64,000 bases of DNA from Rebecca billardiae RCC1528 (lineage: Eukaryota > Haptophyta): assembly GCA_965240325.2 (NCBI GenBank), contig OZ251223.1, positions 186,001-250,000 on the forward strand. The letters run 5' to 3'. Of the stretch, positions 41,540 to 51,745 are shown piece by piece; position 1 is the stretch's first letter, and every line of letters begins with the position of its first letter. The position numbers and the translations under genes are program-made. The notes below the pieces were generated by a model that searched no databases, was not told the origin of the DNA, and saw nothing but the letters and a program-made list of their open reading frames with translations.

Positions 41540-43525
41540 ATGTTAGCGCTGACCGCGCCCTGGCGGACGAAGGACCCGGAGAAGAATCGCGACGAGGAGC
41601 TCGCGCACGCGCGCAACATCGCTAAGGAGGAGGAGGAGCTCGAGAAGGCGGAGTACGCCAAGCGGCATCGCTTCTACGCGAAGCCGACTCGCCTGCTCGA
41701 GTGGGGGCAGAAGCAGCAGCCGCGCGAGTCGCAGTCGCACGACCTGCTGATCGATCTGATCCAGGTGGCGGCGTGCTTCCAGATCGGCCACTTCGTCAGC
41801 CACAACATCGGGCAGCCGATCGCCCTCCTCGGCCTCTGCGCCTTCGGCCTCACGACCGTCAACCTCTGGTCGGACCTGCTCGCTTACCGCAGCCGCTTCG
41901 AGTCGGCCAGCCTGTACCACTCGGTGCTCGACGGCTTGCAGGCGCTGTTCTACGCGGCGGCCGCGCACAACCTCACCGCGGACGTCGACCTCTTCGAGAT
42001 GCGCCACCGGAAGCCCTTCGTCTTCTACGTGCTCGCGACGCGCGCCGTGATGCTGCTGCGGCTCGCCGAGCTCGGCGCGTTCGGCGAGGACGAGGAGAAG
42101 GGCAACTCGAAGGCGACGGCGCGGGACATGCTCAAGCGCACGTTCTCCGAGATGTGCGTCGCCTCCGTCGGCCTGCTCGTCACCTCGGCCGCCGGGCTCT
42201 GCTACCTGCTCCTCGGCTCGGCGTTTGTGCAGCTCGCGTGGACGATCGTGCCTTCTCTGATGAACGCCGCGCCGCCGCGCGAGATGCGCGTGCCCGTGCA
42301 CCTCGAGTACATGTTCAGGCGGATGGGCGAGCTGGTGATGCTCGCGCTCGGCGAGACGGTGCTCGGCCTCGTCCTCGCGCTCTCGCAGTCCGACGCGAAC
42401 CTCCTCGCCGAGCACAGCGCCGAGGCGCACGAGCCGGTCGACCCCGGGCCGGGCGGAGAATACCTCGATGAGCATGGGGTGGGCGCGGGCGCTCCCGAGG
42501 CCGTCACCGCGCCGCACGATGGCGGCGGCGGGCACCGCGCGCACCACCGGCTGCTCGGCGGCGGCGGCGCGGCGCACGGCGACACGTGCTACGAGGTGTG
42601 CAGCCTGACCGACCACATCACCAAGATCATCGAGCCAGTCGTATGGGACCCGACGACGCCGTGCGAGCCGTGCGCGGTCGCGCCTCGGCGCGACCTCGCC
42701 TTCCTCGGCGCGTTCATTCTGATCTCGACGATGGTGTACATCCACAGCCACTCGAACCCGCTGCGCCGGCACCACCACGCGACGCGGCGCAACCTCGCGC
42801 GCGGGCTGATCTGGAGCTACTCGCACTGGTTCCTCGTCATCGGCATCATCGGCCTCGCCGCGGCGATCAAGGAGCTGTTCATCCTCTCAGCACTCACGGT
42901 GCCGCCCTCGACGGTCGCGCTCGTGGGCGACACGCTCGGCACGTGCCTCCTCGTGATCAACGTGCAGCAGCTGCTCCACCCGGGGTACGTGGCGTACGCG
43001 TGCGCGCCGACGGGGCGCATCCGCCGCCTCGCGCTCTACTCGCTGCGCCTCGCCCTCGCGTGCATGCTTTTCCTGGTAGGCCACCTGGTCAGCTTCAGCG
43101 CGCCCGGCTACCAGCTGCTGCTCGGGGCGGGCTTCCTCACGCTGCTGAGCGCCGTCTCGCTCGCCGCGGAGAAGTCGGACGGCGAGGCGTACCACGCGAT
43201 GTGGGTGTATGCCGACAGGCTGCTCACCGGCCAGATCACCGAGGCGGAGGCGTGGGCGAGCTGGCGGACTGTCGGCGCGACGGCCGATGCCAGCGACGCC
43301 GCCGCGGCTAAGGGGAAGCGGAAGGGCTCGTTGGCGGCCGAGCAGCCAAAGGGCACCGCCGTGTTCGCGCGCACGCACGGAGGGCAGCAGGAGCCGGCCG
43401 AGCCCGCGGGCGCGGGCTGCCTGCCGTGCGTGCCTGCCGGCAAGCGAAAGCGCGAGGCCGACCAGTTCGGCTCGGAGCGGTGGGGGAGCCTGAAGCAGGA
43501 CCAGGAGTGGCAGCGGCTCGGCTGA
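41540..43525 (+). CDS. Multi-pass membrane protein, LtrA-like
   Basis: 661 residues from the ATG at 41540. A charged N-terminus (NIAKEEEELEKAEYAKRH) precedes about ten hydrophobic segments, for example LIDLIQVAACFQIGHFV, MLLRLAELGAFGE, DLAFLGAFILISTMVYIH, WFLVIGIIGLAAAI and LLLGAGFLTLLSAVSLAA. The paired motif RMGELVMLALGETVLGLVLA matches the LtrA (low-temperature requirement A) family core, where an ExxxLVxLGExxL segment is conserved. No enzymatic function is established for the family. A His/Gly-rich loop (about 42430-42600) and a Lys-rich C-terminal tail flank the membrane core. The stop codon lies in the first copy of a 30-bp tandem repeat. Family assignment is moderate; the membrane topology is clear. 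Confidence 0.6.
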   Translation: MLALTAPWRTKDPEKNRDEELAHARNIAKEEEELEKAEYAKRHRFYAKPTRLLEWGQKQQPRESQSHDLLIDLIQVAACFQIGHFVSHNIGQPIALLGLCAFGLTTVNLWSDLLAYRSRFESASLYHSVLDGLQALFYAAAAHNLTADVDLFEMRHRKPFVFYVLATRAVMLLRLAELGAFGEDEEKGNSKATARDMLKRTFSEMCVASVGLLVTSAAGLCYLLLGSAFVQLAWTIVPSLMNAAPPREMRVPVHLEYMFRRMGELVMLALGETVLGLVLALSQSDANLLAEHSAEAHEPVDPGPGGEYLDEHGVGAGAPEAVTAPHDGGGGHRAHHRLLGGGGAAHGDTCYEVCSLTDHITKIIEPVVWDPTTPCEPCAVAPRRDLAFLGAFILISTMVYIHSHSNPLRRHHHATRRNLARGLIWSYSHWFLVIGIIGLAAAIKELFILSALTVPPSTVALVGDTLGTCLLVINVQQLLHPGYVAYACAPTGRIRRLALYSLRLALACMLFLVGHLVSFSAPGYQLLLGAGFLTLLSAVSLAAEKSDGEAYHAMWVYADRLLTGQITEAEAWASWRTVGATADASDAAAAKGKRKGSLAAEQPKGTAVFARTHGGQQEPAEPAGAGCLPCVPAGKRKREADQFGSERWGSLKQDQEWQRLG

Positions 43526-43561
43526 GCCGCTCAGGAGTGGCAGCGGCTCGGCTGAGCCGCT
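43502..43561 (+). repeat. 30-bp tandem duplication with hairpin at the stop codon
   Basis: Two identical 30-bp units, 43502-43531 and 43532-43561. Each contains the perfect 8-bp stem agcggctc/gagccgct around ggct. The first unit encodes the last residues and TGA stop of the LtrA-like protein; the second lies in the 3' UTR. Confidence 0.95.
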
Positions 43562-44658
43562 GCACATGCACACGGGTCGTCGCGATATGTGATGTCGCGC
43601 GGCGGCGGCATTGGCCGGCATGGCGCCCCCCGGCGCGATTGGCACGGCAGCGACGGTGACGTCGATGGCATGGTGCTGACGGTGGCCGACTGATTGGTCC
43701 AAATGCAGGCCCAAGGGTGACACCGGTCGCGTTGGCGCCGCGGCTGTGCGCGCACTGACCCGGCACGCAGAACTCGGCCTGCCGCCGGTTCGGAATCGGC
43801 CCCGCGTCAGCGTGGCGGCGTGCGGTGTCTTGGGCAGCTCCGAAGGCAAAACGATTACCGAACGCGCACTCGTGCTGCGTCACTGACGTCAGCGGCTGTC
43901 AAAGCGCGCAGCGACCCGGACTCTCACTCCGGAGCCGCCTCTAATATAGTCTGCTATTACTTTTTAAAAATAATTGATAAGTCTTAAACAGAGTAATTAA
44001 TTCCGCTGTATAAGCCGTGAGACCGTTGGCGTTAACTAGTACTAGTAGTAACTACCGTGGCAGCGTTCACGAACGCGGAACGACCGAATGTTCATCAGTA
44101 AAGACTATACATTGCGATCGGCACTGCACCTGACGAACGTGCGCGCCACCCGCGCAGACACGGGAGACGCTCGCGAAACGCGCTCACGGTGCCGCGCGCA
44201 CCGACCCCAGACGACCCCAGACGCCGTCTGGCATCGATCCCAGACGCAGTGCGACCTGGGATGCCAGACGGCGGCCGATTTCGGTGGAGTGGCCTCAGAC
44301 GTCAGACGTGACCCCAGACGCTGCACGGCATCGGCAGACGAGTGCGGACCTGGGATGCCAGACCGCAGACGGCGGCCGATTTCGTCGGTGGAGTGGGCGA
44401 GTGGCCACTGAACGTGCATCGATCCCAACATTTCCCACCACCCCGGCCGAGCGGGCGGCGGCCACCCCGGCCGAGCCGGGCGGCGGTCTCACCTGGAGCC
44501 AAGCGCGTCGACCGGAGGATGGCGTCGAGCGCGCGATCGGCAACGTTCGTGCCGAGGCGCGCGGGCGCCGCGGAGGCGCGGCGCGTCGACACACACCGCG
44601 GCCTTGCTTGGTGCGCACACCGGTCCCCCTCCTCAGGCGCCACGCGCATGCTCTGTCG
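43562..44658. other. Intergenic with AT-rich patch and short direct repeats
   Basis: Contains an AT-rich patch (43938-44050) and an imperfect repeat: 44253-44292 recurs at 44347-44396 with two small insertions, among several cccagacg motifs (44200-44330). No gene recognised. Confidence 0.5.
44253..44396. repeat. Imperfect direct repeat, 94 bp apart
   Basis: gacctgggatgccagac...gccgatttcg...ggtggagtgg occurs at 44253-44292 and 44347-44396, the second copy with a 7-nt and a 3-nt insertion. Confidence 0.75.
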
Positions 44659-45234
44659 ATGACGCGGCGTCGGCGCTCCGTTGCGCCATCATGCGCCGCA
44701 CGGGACAGGTATGCCCCACCTGTCGTGTATGACGCACGAGATGGCCGCCCGCCGACGATTGACTCGTTCCTGGTGGCGGAGCCCACCCCACCGCCCTTTG
44801 GCCGGCCCGATGACCCGTTCATCAAGTACTTCGTGGTGATGCTTCCCGAAGGCTCCAGCAATGGCGACCGCGTCTTCTTCAAGTTTGACGCGCCGCGAGC
44901 AAACGGTGCGCGCGTGACGTGTGGCGACGCGCGTCACCCAGTCACCAGTGAATCTCGCCCCGTGCGCTCGTTGCGGCTCCCGCCTTCTGGCTGCACAGGC
45001 ACGCCTGCGCCCACGCGCCAGGCCACCTTTGTCATCCCGCCCGGAGTGCCCGCTGAGTCGGGCACGATGATGGTCGCACCTGTGGACATCCGCAAGGCAG
45101 AGCACGTCGGCAGGCGTAACGGCGTTCTGAAGCTGTCCCGGCGCGTCTTCGGGGTGTGTCGCACTGCGCGCGCTCCGCGCCCATCCACGCAGCAGTTGCG
45201 GCTCTGTGAGACAGGCCGCTCACTCGAGCGGTAG
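44659..45234 (+). CDS. Hypothetical protein
   Basis: 191-residue frame from the ATG at 44659. The central part (DDPFIKYFVVMLPEGSSNGD, RVFFKFDAP, then ATFVIPPGVPAESGTMMVAP) looks protein-like and recalls the VPPGVxPGxxMxV motifs repeated in many algal proteins. The flanks are Arg/Ser-rich and less convincing. It may be one exon of a larger gene or a relic. I do not assign a function. Confidence 0.3.
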   Translation: MTRRRRSVAPSCAARDRYAPPVVYDARDGRPPTIDSFLVAEPTPPPFGRPDDPFIKYFVVMLPEGSSNGDRVFFKFDAPRANGARVTCGDARHPVTSESRPVRSLRLPPSGCTGTPAPTRQATFVIPPGVPAESGTMMVAPVDIRKAEHVGRRNGVLKLSRRVFGVCRTARAPRPSTQQLRLCETGRSLER

Positions 45235-45309
45235 CTGGTGGGTGGGGTGAGTGGGGTGATGTGATGGCTGATTGACGTCCTCCGCGTCGGCCGCGTTCTC
45301 CACTCGGCC

Positions 45310-45786
45310 GTGCGGTGTGCGCCGCAGTGGTTTATCGCGCTTTGCGCGGCCGCGTGGTTGACCGTCTTCTTCCTGCCGGGCGTCGAGTCGTTCTGGGCGT
45401 GGGTCCCCTTCGGCGCAGGCCTGGGCGTGGCGCTCTGTGTGCCAGGGCCTATGATCTACCTATACGAACGGGGACTCGCACCCGCCGAGCTCATCGCGCG
45501 GTATGGCAGCGATGGCCCTGGGCGTCCCAGCTACGGAGACGCGGCGTGGTCTGGGCGCAGTGCGCATGACCATCGGGCACTACTATCGGGCGGACACGGT
45601 GATGGCGCGCCGCTCGGCGGTGGCGGGTGCGCAGGCCAATGCGCACTGGGCGCCGGCTGCGCTGGGGCCATGTGCTCGGGAGGTGGCTGTGTGGGCGGCG
45701 GTGCTGGCTTCAGCTGCGACAGGCGCCCGCAGGCCAGCAGCAGGGCAAGTCGTGCTGTTGATGATTCTGACGTCGCCGCAGTCTGA
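45310..45786 (+). CDS. Possible membrane-protein exon, unrecognised
   Basis: The frame begins near a cgccgcag that could be a splice acceptor (45338-45345). The segment WFIALCAAAWLTVFFLPGV, then FWAWVPFGAGLGVALCVPGP, reads as two membrane helices followed by IYLYERGLAPAELIARYG. The part after about 45530 is low-complexity. There is no in-frame ATG close by that I trust. Function unknown; it could be a relic or an exon connected to the frame upstream. Confidence 0.25.
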   Translation: MRCAPQWFIALCAAAWLTVFFLPGVESFWAWVPFGAGLGVALCVPGPMIYLYERGLAPAELIARYGSDGPGRPSYGDAAWSGRSAHDHRALLSGGHGDGAPLGGGGCAGQCALGAGCAGAMCSGGGCVGGGAGFSCDRRPQASSRASRAVDDSDVAAV

Positions 45787-47669
45787 CGACGATGCGCGTC
45801 TACTGGTACTAACTAGGCTCTGCAGGTAGGCCTGAGGCGACGACTGGCCTGAACAGATCGAGCCCCGACGGGCCGCCGCAGCCTCATGTCGTCGCGACCG
45901 CGTACTCTAATTATAATAATTATATTATTATATTTAATCATGTGTTAATACATATATAATTATTTACTAATAATAATAACGCATTTAAAATTGCATTATT
46001 ATAATAAATACTAGCAGCTGTTTAGTAGCAGCAGCGTATACCGTAGCTACGTGTACTTAAATACTTTATTATTTATTGCCTACTGCCTTAGACGACAAGT
46101 GATGTCTAATAACGGTGCGTGCCCGTCATGTCTATTTCGAAATCCGAGCGCCAGAATTGGTACTGCCTGCGCAATGGACGAACATTGGTATCTAAATAAT
46201 AACGTGGATTATAGCTATATCATCGGCAGTCAGGCAGCAATGATGTAGATAGCAGGGCTCGCTCCCACTCCCAGGCCGTACAGCTATAGTCTATTAATAG
46301 AGAGAGAGAGAGACATTATGTACATCATCACTTAAATTTTGAGATGCGTGCATTATATCGGCAAATTACTGCGCGGGTTGTTTTAATAATGATAATGATA
46401 CACTTTGTACACACGACACAGAATACGGAGTCACTCGGAGTGAGAGAGAGAGAGAGAGATCGTTGGGTTCACTGGCCAGCTGCATTGTTGTCAGCGACGC
46501 TGACGACCCGCGGTACTAGCTAAAAGCGGGAAAGGCACGAACTTCTACGTGCGGCATTTCAGCGGTGTAAATGTGCGCACGTGCACAGGCAGCGGCACAA
46601 CCGACTGAACGGGGTCGCTCGGTGTAACGGCTGTCACCTCGGCTCTATTAAAGGGTTGCTCCTGTACTTCGCTTTCGCGTGCACGCGCGCACGAGTGCAC
46701 TCGCGGCGGCCGTACACTGACTTCGGATTGCGTTATATGAGTGGCGCTGAAAGGCGAATAAATCAGCACGGCACGTACACAATGTTGGCTGTCACTGAGT
46801 GTGCGCGACCAAACTAGTAAAGACGCAGGCGTCGCAGACGCTAACTATTATAAACTAACCCCCCGGGTTACAGACATCATTGGTTGGGCATGGAATTGGA
46901 TTCGCCATGCCCTTCCTGGATCTATTTGTGATGACGCAAGCGTCCCGTAGCTCCATGTGAGCATCATTCTAGCGCGGGCCGCCAACACCGACTTGTCGAC
47001 GATTAGGCACTGCCGCCGACGAATCTGGAGACCTGCGACGTGATTCGGACCTGCGTCGTTCAATCCTGATTGTGCGCGACCGAGCGCGGTGAGCGAGACT
47101 GCTAAGCTCCAGGGAGAGACTCAGACTGAGAGGTGTGAGACATATGCGCTTCAAATCGTCCCGTTTCTGTGGCCTCGCCCTTCCGCCCCGCAGTCAAGGC
47201 CTCAAGGGCCGTCCGTTGCGTCCGTCCCGGCTTGCCACACGGTCACGAGTCGTGACGTCTACTGGTACGAGTATGGTACCGAGCGGGATGCGCGAGTGCA
47301 GAAAAAACCATGGGGAAACTGACGTCACTAGTACTCATGTTCATGACGCGCATGGTGAAATAGTCTCGAGGGAATCTACGGCCCTGAGACGTGACATCGG
47401 GTTCCAGCAGGCGTCTCCGCGATTGGCCGGGAGTGAGCCAGCTTGGGAATTCTTCGCACGCGGGTCCTGGCCACTTCCTAGCACGCCAATAAGGAATTTT
47501 ATGATACGGGGTCAGGACCCCGTATTCAGCTTGGGGCAATCTCCAGCTTGCCCAGTTGCTCCAGCTACATAGTCTTCAGGCTCTCTCGCTCGGGCAGCAA
47601 GAGTACGTCTGTTGTGCCGTGTCGGGCGTCGGACCCCTTTGCCGCGCCCCCATCTGTTGCGCGGGCGCA
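45787..47669. other. Intergenic: AT-rich island and GA microsatellites
   Basis: About 1.9 kb without a recognised gene. It contains an AT-rich island (45907-46010), short (GA)n tracts at 46300-46313 and 46440-46460, and otherwise mixed sequence. No RNA gene recognised. Confidence 0.55.
45907..46010. other. AT-rich island
   Basis: About 100 bp of almost pure A/T (taat, atta, taataataataa) in a window otherwise strongly GC-rich. Could be an old insertion, an untranslated or regulatory region, or a replication/matrix-attachment element; nothing here decides. Confidence 0.8.
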
Positions 47670-50600
47670 ATGTCGACAGCAACGCGCGTGGCGCCAGAAC
47701 CGCGGGTGGACCTGGCGCGGTGCTCGCCGCCGGAAGTGTCGGTGCAGGCCTCAGGCCAGTCGCCCAACACACCCCGCCGCTTCTCGCAGCCCGAGGTGAG
47801 GCGGCCAACGGTGCGAGGCGCGGACGAGGGCGACAAGCCCAAGCGACGGCCGTCGTGGCACACGGGGATGGCGATGGGCTCGGAGGCGGAGGCGCCGAAG
47901 CTGACGGGGGAGGAGAAGCAGGCCCTCGATCGCGCGACGTACCGCAAGGCGCGGCCCCGCGCCATGCTCTCCACACCGGCCGACACCAACGCCGAGCCGG
48001 GCAAGTCGCCGGCTGCGTCGCCGACGCAGAAGTCGCCGGCGCGCCTCCCGTTCGGGCGCAACGCGCAGGGCGGCGTGCAGCGGGACAACCGCGGCTCGAC
48101 GCGCTCGCTCTACGAGATCGACACGCCGCTCGACGGCGCGCACCAGCGCTCCGAGCGCACGCTCGAGCTGCAGGCGTACAACGACGACGGCACGCTCGCT
48201 GAGGAGGGCGGCGGCGCCTCGCTGCGCAGTCGGCTCAAGGTGATCTCGCCGACGGACAGGAGGAAGCGGTACTGGGACATCATGATCGTGGCGTTCGCGC
48301 TGTACTGCGCCCTCTACTCGCCGTACGAGGCCTCCTTCCCGCCCTTCAGCCCCGCCGTCGAGGACGTGCTGCACGCGATGGAGTACATCACAGACGTGGC
48401 CTTTTTGGTGGACATGGTGCTCATCACGCAGACAGGCTACTTCTCGTGCGCGCGCGCGCGCACGGGCGCAAGCGCGGGCGGGCGTGTGGGCGGCCGGGCG
48501 GCCGGGCGGCCGGGCGGCCGGGCGGGAGGTGGTGGTGCTGGGCGGAGGGGCGGGCGCCCGTCGCCGCTCCGCTGCGCACGCCGCGCCGTCTCGCGCTCAC
48601 GCGCGCGCCCGCGGCCGTGTCTCCCTGCTTGTGCGCGCGCGTGGCCGCAGCTACGGCAATGTGGTCTCAGACCGGATTATGATCTTGAGGAACTACGTGC
48701 GCACGTCGCTGCTGCTCGACGTGGGCAGCGTGATCGTGCCCTTCGTCGGCATCATGGCCGGCGGGCCGGAGATGCTCACGCTGCTGCGCATGTGGCGCAT
48801 CTCGCGGCTGAGAAGGTTCTCCAAGGTCGTGACGCACGGCCCGCTGCTCACGCGCATCCTCGCGCTGCTCTTCTGCTGGCTGACGTGGGCGCACTTCGTC
48901 GCGTGCGTCTGGCACCTCCTCGCGCTGCTGCCGCTCTCGGTCGCCGAGACCACGTGGATCGAGTACTTCGACATCAAGCGCGACCCGACCACCGAGTACG
49001 TCGAGTCTCTGTACTGGGCGTTTGCGTCGATGACGCCGATGGGGTACGCGCGCGTCGCGGCGGTGTCCAACTTCGAGAAGGTGTTCGCGATCGCGGTGCA
49101 GCTGACGGGCGCGGTGATCTACGCCGCGGTCTTCGGCACGATCACCGCGGCGATCAACACGCGCGACCGCATCGAGTCGGAGCACGTGCAGCGGCTGCAG
49201 ACGGTTGATCAGTTCTCGCGCACGTACGGCCTCGACGTCAAGCTGCAGAACAAGCTCAGCCGGTACACCGCGATGCGGTACCAGCTGAACAGGGGCATCG
49301 ACCCGCACGCGGTGGTCGAGCCGCTGCCCGAGGCGGTGCAGCAGGAGGTGTACATGCAGGTGCGCGCGTGTTTGCGCCGCGCCGCGCGCGCGCGCTCGGC
49401 GCTGCCGCGCTGCCGCGGGCCGTGGGCCGTGGGCGGCGCCGCGCGGCGCCGAGGCGCCGCTGCCGCGTGCGCGCGCGCTGACGCGATCCGTCGCGGTCGC
49501 GTGCTGCGCGTCGCCCGGCGTGCGCTCGCAGGTGTACCTGCCCTTCGTCGAGCACGTGCCGCTCTTCGCGAACGCGCCCGTCGACTTCCTCCACGAGATC
49601 GTGCAGAAGCTGAAGCCGCAGGTCTGCCTCCAGGGCGACTTTGTCTTCCGCAAGGGCGTACTGCCGAGCGCCATGTATCTCGTGCAGCGCGGCAAGTTCG
49701 CGCTGGTCGTGGAGGCTCGGAAGCCGGTGCGCCGGCTCTCGTTCCTCAAGTCCGACGCGGCGCTGCCCGGCGCGTCGAACACGCGGCGCAACTCGGACGC
49801 CTCCTCCTTCGCCAAGTCCATCATCCGGCGCGCGTCCGGAGGCGGGCCGGTGGCGCTAGGCACGATGCTGTCTCACGCGTCGCACTCGCAGCAGTCGCAC
49901 CAGTCGGGCGATCGGAACTCGACGCAGGACAGCGCGCCGGGCAACGCGCCGGGCGGCGGCAGCGCTGGTGGAGGAGGCGCGGACACCTCGGCCGGCACCG
50001 CCGGGCGTCGCAGCAGCGGCGACCGCAACAGCGTCGGCGGCGATCGCGCAAGCGCCGGCGACCGCCGCGGCTCGCGCGGCAGCGACGCGGGCGCGGTCGA
50101 CCCGAATGAGCCGACGATCCTGACGACGCTCATGCCGGGCGCGTCGTTCGGCGAGGTGGCGATGCTCACGCGGCGGCACCACATGTACTCCGCGCAGGCG
50201 CTCACCGACGGCGTGCTCTTCAAGTGCGGCCTCGATGACTTTATGGAGATGGCCGCCGTGTTTCCGGACTTTGTCGGACGGATCAAGCGACGCGCGCTGC
50301 GCGAGCTGCAGACTAAGGCGCGGCACAACCTGCACACGCAGGGGGCGGACCAGAAGCACCGGCGCGGCACGGACGACAACGAGGAGCTCTTCCAGCAGGT
50401 GCACGCCGCGGCCGCGCAGCTCGCGGGCGACGAGAGCGCGCCGCCGCTCAGCGCGGCGCGCTCGCCCGCCAGGGGCGGCTTCCGTCGAGGCGCCGCGGCT
50501 GCGCTCTTCACGTCTGGCGGCTCTGCGTGCGGGCACGGCGGCGACGATGCGAGCTCGGACGCGGGCGGCGGCGGCGGCGGCGGCGGCGCGCTGGCCGCCT

Positions 50601-51283
50601 CGTCGCAGGAGCACCTCGTCCGCATCGAGTCGGCGATCAAGTCGCACGCCTTCGTCACCGGCCAGGCACTCTCCGAGATGGGCGAGACGCAGGCCGCGCT
50701 CATCAAGCAGGTGCGGGTGCTCTCCGCCGAGCAGGCCAAGCGGATGCAGTGGTTCGAGGTGCAGCTCTCGCGCCTCAACCGCGCGTACGCGAGCAGCGGC
50801 GCGGTCGACGCGCCCGCGCCGACCGGCACCCGGATCGAGATGCGCCGGCGCTCGTCGATGCATGGCACACAGGCGCCCGCTGCGCGCTTTGCGCGCGTCA
50901 CGATCGAGGGGCTCGACCCGACGAGCCTGCGCCTGTCCGCGGAGGATGGTGCCGACCTGCTGGAGAGGCAAGCCGCCGCCGCCGCCGAACACGCGGCGGC
51001 GGCCGCGGCGACCACGAGCTCGGCGGCCCCCGAGGCGGTGCACAGGCGCGTCGACCACCCTGCCGCGAGCGCTTCTGCGACCATGGCACAGCACGCCGCT
51101 GGCGCGCCGGGGACGGCGGCCGCGGTGGCCGCAGCGGCGCCCGCGCCGACTAAGCACACCTTTGGCAGCAGGCGGCACACCGGGAGCAGCGGCGGTGCGC
51201 CCGAGGCGCCGCCGACACCGCCAGCCGTTGTCGCGGTTGTGCCACGGGACGCTCCCGAGTCCGCAACCCCACCAGACTTGTGA
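47670..51283 (+). CDS. EAG-like CNBD channel with unusual filter
   Basis: 1,078-residue channel from three exons: 47670-48445, 48651-49359, 49532-51283; introns of 205 and 172 bp both start GTGCGC and end CGCAG. Disordered Ser/Pro N-terminus; S1 RYWDIMIVAFALYCALY; S2 YITDVAFLVDMVLITQTGYF, with the splice in the S2-S3 linker (then SYGNVVSDRIMILRNY); S4 LLRMWRISRLRRFSKV; S5 ILALLFCWLTWAHFVACVW; pore SLYWAFASMTPMGYAR; S6 FAIAVQLTGAVIYAAVFG; C-linker; CNBD from VYLPFVEHVPLFANAPVDFL. EAG/ELK channels have SLTSVGFGN at the filter and K+ specificity; TPMGYAR lacks two of those positions. About 120 Ser/Gly residues interrupt the CNBD before GASFGEVAMLTRRHHMYSAQ, where the two arginines that contact cyclic nucleotide in responsive channels are His and Gln. 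The C-terminal region is partly coiled coil. Confidence 0.88.
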
Positions 51284-51745
51284 AACTTGTATCCTGTGAG
51301 ACTAATCTCCGCGCGCCCGTGCTGATTAAATATTAGTGATTGCCTGTAATACTAATAGTGATATTTATAATTATAATTATCATCAGCGCCGCAGTCATTG
51401 TCATGATGTCATCACAGCATATATGTACTATGGCGTCGTCCATATATCATCGACGATCATCAGATCGCGTCATCGCGACGACATGTTCATCATCAGCAGT
51501 CTGAGCAGCGCGCGATTTTGATTTTGAATAGACGATCGAACACGTCGTAGCGCAGTCGCGTCGCGTCATCGACATCGCGCGCACGCAGTGGACATGCGCA
51601 GCAGAGTCGTAGTCGACGTGGTACTTATGATACGCCGGCGCGCGCGCGCATTCCGATGCGCATGAGGCTCGTCCAGCGTCGTTCGCGAGGATCGTCCGTG
51701 CCCATCATCGCCATCGGGCCGCGGGGCCGTAAGCTCCCCCTGAGA
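51284..51745. other. Intergenic, AT-richer
   Basis: Separates the converging channel and BUD13 genes. It has an AT-rich stretch (51325-51380: ttaaatattagtg, ttataattataatt) and cat/cga simple sequence. No gene seen. Confidence 0.55.
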
